A stretch of DNA of 64,000 nt from Nocardia flavorosea NBRC 108225 (GTDB lineage Bacteria; Actinomycetota; Actinomycetes; Mycobacteriales; Mycobacteriaceae), in contig NZ_BDCG01000002.1 in the NCBI RefSeq assembly GCF_001613385.1, positions 310,001 to 374,000 of the forward strand, written 5' to 3'. The first letter of the stretch is position 1. Every line of letters begins with the position of its first letter. Position numbers and translations under genes: made by a program. The notes below the pieces were generated by a model. That model ran no database searches. It worked only from the letters and a program-made list of their open reading frames with translations, and was not told where the DNA came from. Below, piece after piece: positions 8,859 through 17,100 of this stretch.

Positions 8859-8882
8859 GGAAAATTCGATATAACACTTTCC
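8859..8882 (+). promoter_or_regulatory. Promoter region of the NDMA-dependent alcohol dehydrogenase
   Basis: A TATAAC -10-like hexamer (8870-8875) lies between the inverted arms GGAAA (8859-8863) and TTTCC (8878-8882), 75 bases before the ATG. This suggests a regulated promoter separate from the SDR upstream. Confidence 0.35.
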
Positions 8883-8957
8883 GAGAACGGCATTATCAGG
8901 CAATCTGGGTACTGCCGTGGACCACGTGCACGACCGTCGCGACAGTTAGGGAAGCCG

Positions 8958-10085
8958 ATGAAATCCAAGGGTGCTTTGATCTGGGATTACGCGCAGCCGT
9001 GGTCGGTCGAGGAGATCGAGATCGGCGATCCCCAGCAGGGGGAGGTGAAGGTTCGCGTGGAAACCGCCGGCCTGTGCCAATTCGATCAACGGCTGGCCAG
9101 CGGCGATGTCCCCACCGCCGAGTTCCCCATCCTGGGCGGGCACGAGGGCGCCGGGGTGATCGTCGAAGTGGGCGCCGGAGTCGACCAGCTCGCGGTGGGC
9201 GATCATGTGGTCTTCTCGTTCATCCCGGCCTGCGGGTTGTGCCAATCCTGCCTATCGGGTCATCACAACCTGTGCGACCGCGGCCAGGAGTTGCTCACCC
9301 GGGGCGCTGTATCCGACGGTACATTCCGCATCCGGGCCCGCGGCCAGGATGTGCACCCCACCTCCCTGATCGGGGCCTTCGCCCCCTATGCGGTGGTGCA
9401 CAAGAGTTCGGTGGTCAAGATCGACCCCACCATCCCGTTCGATATCGCCTGCCTCGCCAGCTGCAGCGTCACCACCGGCTATGGCGCCGTGGTCAACACC
9501 GCCACGGTGCGCCCCGGGGAAGATGTCGCGGTGATCGGCGCCGGCGCCGTGGGCACGGCCGCGGTGCAGGCCGCCGTGATCTCGGGGGCGCGGCGGATCT
9601 TCGCGGTGGACCCGGTCGAGGCCAAATGCACGCAGGCCGCGAAGTTCGGGGCCACCCACACCTACTCCGATATCGATAGCGCGATCGGCGCGATCGAAGA
9701 GCTCACGGGCGGGCAGATGTGCCGGACGGTGATCGTGGCGGTCGGCCGGTGCGATGGCCATGATCTGGCCAAATGGATGCGGATCACCGCCAAGGCCGGC
9801 AGCTGCGTACTCGCCGCCACCGGCGACGCCGCGGAAACCAATCCCCGGATGAACCTCTCGGCGCTGACCTTCCAGCAGAAGAGCCTGTGCGGCACCCTGT
9901 TCGGCGGCGGCAATCCACAACTGCTGATCCCGGAGGTCCTGGCGCTCTACAAGCTGGGCGATCTCGGACTCGGCGATATGATCACCCGCGAATACTCGCT
10001 CGAGCAGATCAACGAGGGGATCACCGATATGCTCGAGGGCCGCAATATCCGCGGGATCATCCGGTTCACCGACGCCGATCGCTGA
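8958..10085 (+). CDS. NDMA-dependent (mycofactocin-type) zinc alcohol dehydrogenase
   Basis: A 375-aa medium-chain zinc dehydrogenase. Catalytic zinc ligands are Cys in AGLCQFDQRLASG and His in LGGHEGAGV. Four Cys of the structural zinc follow in PACGLCQSCLSGHHNLC. The Rossmann motif is VIGAGAVG. Overall layout (CQFDxxLxxGD, SFIPACG, LTRGAVSDGT) matches the NDMA-dependent alcohol dehydrogenases of Rhodococcus, Mycobacterium and Nocardia, whose NAD is not exchanged and which need mycofactocin as electron acceptor. It oxidises primary or secondary alcohols. The ATG follows AGGGAAGCCG. Together with the mycofactocin SDR upstream it forms a likely P450-product oxidation set. Confidence 0.82.
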   Translation: MKSKGALIWDYAQPWSVEEIEIGDPQQGEVKVRVETAGLCQFDQRLASGDVPTAEFPILGGHEGAGVIVEVGAGVDQLAVGDHVVFSFIPACGLCQSCLSGHHNLCDRGQELLTRGAVSDGTFRIRARGQDVHPTSLIGAFAPYAVVHKSSVVKIDPTIPFDIACLASCSVTTGYGAVVNTATVRPGEDVAVIGAGAVGTAAVQAAVISGARRIFAVDPVEAKCTQAAKFGATHTYSDIDSAIGAIEELTGGQMCRTVIVAVGRCDGHDLAKWMRITAKAGSCVLAATGDAAETNPRMNLSALTFQQKSLCGTLFGGGNPQLLIPEVLALYKLGDLGLGDMITREYSLEQINEGITDMLEGRNIRGIIRFTDADR

Positions 10086-10106
10086 CCGGCGCCGGTGCCG
10101 ACCGGA

Positions 10107-10565
10107 TCAGAACACGACCCGGCTCACCGCCTCCGCGATCAGCGCGGGTTTGCTGCCACCCTCGGTCTCGACGGTGTGCTGTACGACCAGTTGCAGCGCG
10201 CCACCGGACACCTCGGTGGCATCTGCCAGTACGGCGGTGGAACGAACCTTCGCACCCACCGGGACCGGACTCGGGAACCGGACCTTGTTGGAGCCGTAAT
10301 TGATGCCCAGTTTCGCATTCTCGAACGCGAAGATCTGCGAACCGAGCAGCGGCAGCATCGACAGGGTCAGGTAGCCGTGGGCGATGGGCCCGCCGAAGGG
10401 ACTCTCCCGCTTCGCCCGTTCCGGGTCGACATGGATCCATTGATGGTCTCCGGTCGCCTCGGCGAACTGGTCGACCATCTGCTGGGTGACCTCCACCCAA
10501 TCACTGGTGCCGAGCGTCTCCCCCACTGCTGCGAGAACTTCGTCCTTGCCGGTGAATGTGCGCAC
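10107..10565 (-). CDS. MaoC-like hydratase/dehydratase
   Basis: A 152-aa single-hotdog protein with the R-hydratase signature: the catalytic Asp and His in ATGDHQWIHVDPERA, then SPFGGPIAHGYLTLSM. It would hydrate enoyl-CoA or dehydrate (R)-3-hydroxyacyl-CoA thioesters. Phrases such as INYGSNKVRFPSPVPVG place it in the NodN/MaoC group common in actinobacterial lipid catabolism. GTG 10565 follows GGAGACGCCT. It is convergent with the NDMA alcohol dehydrogenase (21-base gap) and divergent from the TSUP permease. Confidence 0.85.
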   Translation of the reverse strand: MRTFTGKDEVLAAVGETLGTSDWVEVTQQMVDQFAEATGDHQWIHVDPERAKRESPFGGPIAHGYLTLSMLPLLGSQIFAFENAKLGINYGSNKVRFPSPVPVGAKVRSTAVLADATEVSGGALQLVVQHTVETEGGSKPALIAEAVSRVVF

Positions 10566-10643
10566 AGGCGTCTCCTTCGATTCCGTGCCGCGCGCTGTCG
10601 CGACATCGCACTCCGCTAATAGGTATTCCGCACTTCGGCCCGG

Positions 10644-10658
10644 AGTTCAACCCGAACT
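10644..10658. promoter_or_regulatory. Small inverted repeat in the MaoC/TSUP divergent region
   Basis: AGTTC-N5-GAACT lies in the 254-base divergent intergenic region between the MaoC gene and the TSUP permease. It is a possible operator for either gene; no adjacent regulator is seen. Nothing else in this region was recognised apart from the permease ribosome site. Confidence 0.25.
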
Positions 10659-10819
10659 GAGACATTGTGTCTTTTCGTCGCAAATATCCTCGTCGGGTGG
10701 CGCATCCCCGAGCGCGTTATGCTGCCGCAAGTCGTCGGATGAATGCCCGGAGGCGGCAGCGGTCACACCCCGGTGACGTGACCACCGACGGGCCCGTGCC
10801 ATACAGGAGACCATCACCG

Positions 10820-11557
10820 TTGACCGTGCTCACCTTCGGACTTGTCACGGTCGCCGGATTCTTCGCCGGAATAGTCGGATACGTCACCGGTATCGCCTCG
10901 CTGATCTCGTATCCGGCGCTGCTGGCCGCCGGTTTGTCCCCGGTATCGGCGAACGTGACCAACACCGTCGCGATGGTCGCAGTCGGTGCCGGATCCACGG
11001 CGAAAGCGGGTGCGGCGGTGGCAGACGACGCACGGGCGCTCGCCCTGCATGCCGGTTGCGCGGCACTCGGCGGACTGGGCGGCGCGATGCTGCTGCTGAC
11101 CACACCCGCCGAAATCTTCGACGCCGTCGTTCCGGTGCTCATCGCGCTCGCGTCGGTGAGCCTGCTCGTACAGCCGAAACTGCGGGCCCTCGCGGGCAAC
11201 CGCACCTTTCCGCGGCTGTACCCGCTCGGCACCGCCGTCGTGGCACTCTACGGTGGGTATTTCGGTGCCGGCGCCGGCGTGATGTTCCTGGCGCTGATCC
11301 TGGTCTGCACCTCCGAGACGATCTGGCGGGCCAGCGTTCTCAAAAGTGTGCTGACCGGAGTCGCCAACCTGGTGGCCGCGGTCGGTTTCGCGATCTTCGG
11401 CCCCGTGCACTGGCTCGCGGCGGCCGCCATGGGTATCGGTGCCTTCGCGGGCGGCTGGTTCGGGCCCGCACTGGTCGCCCGGCTACCACCCGCCGGGATG
11501 CGGATCGGGGTGGCGTTGTGCGGGGTCGGCCTTGCGGGATATCTCGCGATCACGTGA
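10820..11557 (+). CDS. TSUP (TauE/SafE) family membrane permease
   Basis: A 245-aa integral membrane protein with 7-8 predicted helices and the TauE/SafE repeat glycines: GFFAGIVGYVTGIASLISYPALLAAGLSP in the first half (N-terminal repeat) and YGGYFGAGAGVMFLAL in the second. The family exports or imports sulfonates, sulfite or other small organic acids; the substrate here is unknown. I place the start at TTG 10820, nine bases after AGGAGA. An earlier in-frame start would add an arginine-rich, non-hydrophobic extension with no ribosome site. Confidence 0.8.
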   Translation: MTVLTFGLVTVAGFFAGIVGYVTGIASLISYPALLAAGLSPVSANVTNTVAMVAVGAGSTAKAGAAVADDARALALHAGCAALGGLGGAMLLLTTPAEIFDAVVPVLIALASVSLLVQPKLRALAGNRTFPRLYPLGTAVVALYGGYFGAGAGVMFLALILVCTSETIWRASVLKSVLTGVANLVAAVGFAIFGPVHWLAAAAMGIGAFAGGWFGPALVARLPPAGMRIGVALCGVGLAGYLAIT

Positions 11558-11574
11558 ACATCGTCCGACGCGGC

Positions 11575-12762
11575 TCAGGCGGCCGGATCCAGGACGATCT
11601 TGATCGCGCCGTCGTCCTTGGCCTGGAACATGCGGTACGCCTCGGGCGCGGCGGACAGCGGCAGGTGATGGGTCGCGAAGGATTCCACGCCGAGCGGGTC
11701 GCTGTCGTCGAGCAGCGGCAGAATATCGTCGGACCAGCGCTTCACATTCGCTTGGCCCATGCGCAACTGGATCTGTTTGTCGAACAGCACCCGCATCGGC
11801 AGCGGATCGGCCATCCCGCCGTACACCCCGATGATCGAGATCGTGCCGCCGCGCCGGACGATATCGATCGCCGAATGCAACGCGGCGAGCCGGTCCAGAC
11901 CCGCGGTGTTCATCGCCGGCGCGGCCACCGCGTCGGGCAAGTACGACACCATCCGCTGCGCCGCTGCCGCCACCGGCGATCCGTGCGCCTCCATACCGAC
12001 CGCCTCGATCACCGCATCACTGCCCCGGCCGTCGGTGCGGTCGCGTACCGCATCCGCGAGGCCACCACCCACGGCACCCAGGTCGATGGTGTCGATACCG
12101 TGCGCGGCAGCGCGATCCAGCCGTTCGGCGACCAGATCTACGCCGATCACTCGTAACCCGCGATGGTGCGCGATCCGGGCCGCCATCTCACCGATCGGGC
12201 CGAGCCCGAGCACGGCCACCGACCCGCCGTCCGGTACGGCGGCGTACTCGACGGCCTGCCATGCGGTCGGCAGCACATCCGACAGGAACAGGTACCGGGT
12301 GTCGGCGGGACCGTCTGGCACCCGGATATGGGTGAAATCGGCGTGCGGCACCCGCAGATATTCGGCCTGGCCACCGGGCACCTGACCATAGAGTTTGGAG
12401 TAACCGAACAGTGCCGCACCGCATCCCTGATCACGCACCTGCGTGGTCTCGCACTGGGTCATCAGCCCCTGGCGGCACATCACGCAACCACCGCAGCTGA
12501 TCTGGAACGGCACCACGACCCGGTCCCCCTTCGCGAGGTTCGTCACCGCGGAACCGACTTCCTCGACCACCCCGATCGTCTCGTGCCCGAGCACATCACC
12601 CGCGGACATGAACGGGCCGAGTAGTTCGTACAGATGCAGATCGGATCCGCAGATCGCGGTGGAGGTCACCCGGACGACGGCATCACCCGGTTCCTGGATC
12701 CGCGGGTCGGCGACATCGGATACCTGCACATTACGTTTGCCCTGCCACGTCACAGCCTTCAT
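11575..12762 (-). CDS. Zinc-dependent alcohol dehydrogenase, formaldehyde-dehydrogenase-like
   Basis: A 395-aa medium-chain zinc dehydrogenase. Catalytic zinc ligands are visible in STAICGSDLHLY and LGHETIGVVEEVG. The structural zinc loop is CGGCVMCRQGLMTQC. The NAD fold motif is VLGLGPIGEMAA. The insert GYSKLYGQVPGGQAEYLRVPHAD is typical of glutathione-independent formaldehyde dehydrogenase and threonine-dehydrogenase-like proteins. Short or medium alcohols and aldehydes are possible substrates. The ATG follows AGGGAGCGGAT. The gene is convergent with the TSUP permease (17-base gap). Confidence 0.82.
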   Translation of the reverse strand: MKAVTWQGKRNVQVSDVADPRIQEPGDAVVRVTSTAICGSDLHLYELLGPFMSAGDVLGHETIGVVEEVGSAVTNLAKGDRVVVPFQISCGGCVMCRQGLMTQCETTQVRDQGCGAALFGYSKLYGQVPGGQAEYLRVPHADFTHIRVPDGPADTRYLFLSDVLPTAWQAVEYAAVPDGGSVAVLGLGPIGEMAARIAHHRGLRVIGVDLVAERLDRAAAHGIDTIDLGAVGGGLADAVRDRTDGRGSDAVIEAVGMEAHGSPVAAAAQRMVSYLPDAVAAPAMNTAGLDRLAALHSAIDIVRRGGTISIIGVYGGMADPLPMRVLFDKQIQLRMGQANVKRWSDDILPLLDDSDPLGVESFATHHLPLSAAPEAYRMFQAKDDGAIKIVLDPAA

Positions 12763-12993
12763 ATCCGCTCCCTCGACCGACGGCGTCCTACGCTGTTCCG
12801 GGCAAACACGCCGCGGTCCAATGGCCGCGCCGGCTTGCCGGTTGGTCCGGTGGGCGGCCTACCCGCGACCGGTTGCCGCAAACGTCACGGAAACGAGCAA
12901 TCCGCCCGGTGCGACAGGCGCACAACGCGCGTACCGGCCGGCAGTGAGGCGTGCGGGCGCCGGCAACGGCATCGAGAGGATCCGGCGCAGCTC

Positions 12994-14094
12994 TCAGCAC
13001 GCGGCGCGGCCCTTTTTCCGGTCCACCGAGCCGAGGAAGTCCCGTAACCGGGATATCTCCGCGTCCAGCGCGGTCGCGAAGGCCTTGCTCCCGGGGGCGC
13101 CATCCACAAAACCCACGTCGACCTCGCTGTCCGCGCCCGCGCAGGTGGCCCAGCCGATCACCCGGTCGCGCCACAGCATCGGCATCGCGTAATAGCCGCG
13201 GACCCGCTTCGCGACGGGGGTGTAGGCCTCGAACCGGTAATCCCATCCCCAGATCGCGCCGAACCGTTTCCGGTCCCACACCAGTGGGTCGAACGGCGCC
13301 AGGAAACGCACCCGGGCCGGGGCCGGGCGGCCGGTGGGAACCAGATCGGCAGGCCACAGGTAGCGCACACCGTCGACGGTGCGGGCGTCGAGGTCACCGG
13401 TGGCGAGAAGTTCGCGGACCGTGGCCGAGCCGGTGGCGTCACCGATCGGGCGTACCGCCCGGTTGACCGTCGCGGTGAGGGTCGATTCCGCGGCCGGGGC
13501 GAGGGTGCGGGCGATCCGCAACGCCAGCGCCCGGCGCCGCGCAGCCGGTTCCCACACCGGTTCCACGGCAGCCGGGGCCGCCTCGTAGCGCCGGATACCG
13601 GAAACGCGGTCGGCCACTCGCAGGAACCCGTAGCGGTGCAGATCTTCGAGTATCACGGTGGTCGCCGAGGAGGTGCCGCCCCAGGCGTTCACCACCCCGC
13701 GATGACCGAAATACTCTTGTAGTTCGCGCGGATGTACTACTCCACGGTCCCGGACGAATGCCAGGACCTGGGCCGAATGGGGGTCGTGCGGGTAGGCGCC
13801 GTTCGCCGCGCGCGGGTGACGACGGGGATGCAGGAGCGGACGCAGCCAGGGCACGGTGTAGCCGTAGGCGTACACGAAATCTTCGTCGATGCCGAGTTCG
13901 CGATAGCGGCGGTCGAGATCCCCGGCCCGGTAACCGCGGACACGCTGGCGCAGGATCAGATCCTGGGCACGCGCCGGTGACCGGATCGGGTCGGCCTGGA
14001 CGAACTCCATATCGGCAAGGGCGCCGGCGAGCGTACCGGGCGTACGGGGCAGGGACCAGGACACCGCGTTCGCGCGCAACCATGCCGAAGACAT
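12994..14094 (-). CDS. YcaQ/AlkZ-like winged-helix DNA glycosylase
   Basis: A 366-aa member of the HTH_42 family (PF06224), which includes the DNA glycosylases AlkZ and YcaQ/AlkX that unhook interstrand crosslinks or remove alkylated bases. The family's catalytic QxD motif appears as Gln33-Ala-Asp35 in FVQADPIRSPARAQDL. Other landmarks are RHPRAANGAYPHDPH, the winged-helix part around VRDRGVVHPRELQEYFG, and the C-terminal RVRFLAPFDPLVWDRKR block. No strong ribosome site precedes the ATG; it is divergent from the P-ATPase with only 84 bases between starts. The 231 bases downstream, before the alcohol dehydrogenase start, hold no gene that I can see. Confidence 0.75.
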   Translation of the reverse strand: MSSAWLRANAVSWSLPRTPGTLAGALADMEFVQADPIRSPARAQDLILRQRVRGYRAGDLDRRYRELGIDEDFVYAYGYTVPWLRPLLHPRRHPRAANGAYPHDPHSAQVLAFVRDRGVVHPRELQEYFGHRGVVNAWGGTSSATTVILEDLHRYGFLRVADRVSGIRRYEAAPAAVEPVWEPAARRRALALRIARTLAPAAESTLTATVNRAVRPIGDATGSATVRELLATGDLDARTVDGVRYLWPADLVPTGRPAPARVRFLAPFDPLVWDRKRFGAIWGWDYRFEAYTPVAKRVRGYYAMPMLWRDRVIGWATCAGADSEVDVGFVDGAPGSKAFATALDAEISRLRDFLGSVDRKKGRAAC

Positions 14095-14144
14095 GCGGCG
14101 AGACTATCGAGGTCCTACGACACCCCGGCGAGCCCGTCCGGCGC

Positions 14145-14169
14145 GTTTGCGGCGGCGTCTGCGGGGTAG
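14145..14169 (+). promoter_or_regulatory. SigF-type promoter of the P-ATPase gene
   Basis: GTTT (14145-14148), a 15-base spacer, and GGGTAG (14164-14169). This matches the SigF/SigB consensus GTTT-N14..17-GGGTAT at all but the last base. The expected transcription start falls 2-4 bases before the ATG at 14179, which would give an almost leaderless mRNA and agrees with the absence of a ribosome-binding site. The same element with the same spacing stands before sigF and two other stress-type genes in this window. Confidence 0.6.
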
Positions 14170-14178
14170 CGCCCCGGT

Positions 14179-17100
14179 ATGTCCCCCGCTGTGCGCTCTC
14201 TCCTGTCTCCCCGGTTGATCACCACACCTGTCGCCACGGTGACCGGGGCGATGCGTTCGGGTGCCCAGCGAGCAGTCGACACCGGACTGCAGGTGGTGGA
14301 AACCCCGGTGCGGACCGCGGAAAAGATGGCTACAACGGTGGCCTCCGGGATCGCGCCCCTGCTCCCCGGCCAGAACAGCGGACTACGCGACGATCTGACC
14401 GCCCTGCTCGACCCGCGGGACCGGCGCGCGCAACGCCGGGTCGCGTTCTCCGACGATATGGCGACCATCGAGGTCCAGGGCTTGGACGACAGCCACCGGT
14501 CCGCGGTCACCGGGGCATTGGAACAGCATCTGGGCCGGTTGCGCGGGGTGCAGTGGTGGCGGGTCAACGCGGTTACCGGGCGGATCGTGACGGCGCTGTC
14601 CAGCGGCGCCGACCTCGACCGGCTGCTCGCGGAGATCGAGGAGGTCGAACGCGAATCCGAGGTAGCCGACGCGGGCTGGAGCCGCGCCGTGGAGTTCCCG
14701 GCCGATCGGGAGCCCGTGATCGCTGCCGCGATCGAGGTGGCCGGCGATATCTGCGCGATCGCGATCTCCGCCGCCGGCACCGTACCGCCGCTGCGCGGGT
14801 TCATGCGCGGTGTGCGCTCGGTGGCGGCATTCACCGACGCCCAGCCCCGGTTACGCCGGCACCTCGAGGAGCGACTCGGCAGTACCCGCACCGATCTGCT
14901 GCTGGCGGTGGCCAACGCCGCGGGTTCGGCGCTCGGCGAGGGCGCGGCCGGCGGCGTCACCAATCTGGTGGCCGATACCGTCCAGCGTGGTTTCGCCCTC
15001 ACCGAGGCCGTGGCCCGGCACGCGCAGTGGCGCGAATGGGAGGCCGATATCGTCGACGCCGAGCATTTCCGGGTCGACAAACCGCTACCCCGTTTCACCC
15101 GGCCTGCCGATATGCCACACGGGCCGGTGGAACGGGTTGCCGACGAAACCTCTGCCGCCGCTCTCGCCGGCGCCACTACTCTCGCCGGACTCGGGCGGGC
15201 GGGCGATATCGCCGACGCCCTCATCCTCGGCGCCCCGAAAGCGGCGCGCGCGGGACGAGAGGTCTACTCGGCCACCGTATCCACCACCCTGTCTGCCGCT
15301 GGTGTCCTGACTCTGCACCCGGCCGCGTGGCGTCGCTTCGACAGGCTGACGGCGGTGGTCGTCGACGCCGAATCCCTGGCCACCAGCCGGCGGGTGGTGC
15401 TCGAAGCCGAGAGTTCGGATCCGGAGTGGCCGGACGCGCGGGTCTGGAGTACTGCACAGCGGTTGCTGTGGGAACCGGAGGCCGACACCGGCGCCGACGG
15501 CCATCCACTGCGGCTGGTGCACCCGCAGTCCGGAACACGCGACCGCGGCACCACCAGCCGCCCGGTCGAACGGGAACTGCGCGACGGCGACAAGACCGTC
15601 GGACGGGTACTGGTCGGCCGCGAACTGGATCCGCGCGCGCACGGCGTGCTCAACGCCGCCCGCCGCGCCGGATTGCGCATCGTGCTGGCCGGTCATCGTG
15701 ACGCCGCCGAATTGCGCGGGCTCGCGGACGAATTCGTCGCCGCGCGTGGATCGCTCAGCGCACATGTGCAACGCCTGCAGCAGGACGGTCACGCGGTGGC
15801 GGTGCTGAGTACCCGGGCACACAAGGCACTCGACCACGCCGATGTCGCAATCGGTCTCATCGGGTGCGAAGGCGGCGGTATCCACGTGCCGTGGTCGGCG
15901 GACCTACTGTGCCGCAACCTGGAGCAGGTGCGGCGCACCTTGGCGGCGATCGGACCCGCGCGGCAGGTCAGCGAACGCGGTCGCACCCTGGCACTGTCGG
16001 CCTGCAGCCTCACCGGGCTGATCCTGGCCGCCGCACCGGCCGCCCGGTCCCGGACCGCACCGATGATCGCGGCGAACTTCGCGGGACTGTTCAACGGCGC
16101 GGTGACCGGCCTGCGGGCCGCCCGGCCGGATGTCACCGGCGCGCCCGCGCCACTGCTGCCCTGGCATGCGCTCGAACCGGACGAGGTGCTGTCCCGGTTA
16201 CCGGAGCCCGGGAAACCGGCGGAACGGCAGACCGGCGAGCCGTCCGGCCGCGGTGCGATACCGAACGCGCTGGCGCCGGTCACCGGCTATCTCGGCCATA
16301 TGCGGCGGGAACTGGCCGACCCGCTCACCCCGGTGCTCGGCGTGGGTGCGGTGGCGACAGCGATCCTCGGCGCCCCGTCCGATGCCGTGCTGCTGTCCTC
16401 GGTGCTCACCGTGAACGCGATGATCTCCGCCCGTCAGCGGCAGGCCGCGGAGAACGAATTGCAGGAACTCCTCGAAGGTGAGCGGTTGACCGGCCGGGTG
16501 ATCGACCGGGCCGAAATCGGCGCCGCGGAACCGGCGGGGACCGAGGTGCCCGCCGATTGTCTGGAAATCGGCGACGTCTTCGTCGTCCGTGCAGGCGAGG
16601 TGGTTCCCGCCGACGCGCGGCTGCTGCGCACCGAGGACCTGGAGATGGACGAATCCGGGCTGACCGGTGAATCGGTGACGGTCCCCAAAGGCGTCGAGGC
16701 CACGCCGGGCGCCGCTGTCGGCGATCGCGCCTGCCTCGTCTTCGAAGGCACCACCGTGGTCAGCGGTTCCGCGGTGGCGGTGGTCGTCGCGGTCGGCACC
16801 GATACCCAGGCCGGCCGCGCGACCGCCGGTGCGGTACCACCGGACAAGGGTGGTGTGCAGGCGCAGTTGCGCTCGCTCACCGATCGCGCACTCCCGCTGA
16901 CACTGACCGGCGGCGCGATCGTGACCGCGCTCGGCGGCCTCCGCGGGCGCACGCTGCGCGCGGCGATCTCCGACGGTGTCGGGGTGGCGGTGGCCGCGGT
17001 ACCCGAGGGGTTGCCGCTGGTGGCAACAGTGGCGCAGCTCGCGGCCGCGCGGCGGCTGTCCCGCTACGGGGTGCTGGTCCGCGCCAACCGCGCGGTGGAG

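Noticed and set aside
13758..15701. A 647-codon plus-strand frame overlapping the YcaQ-like gene and the P-ATPase start
   Set aside because: Arg/Gly-rich shadow of two well-supported genes in other frames; no motif or ribosome site.
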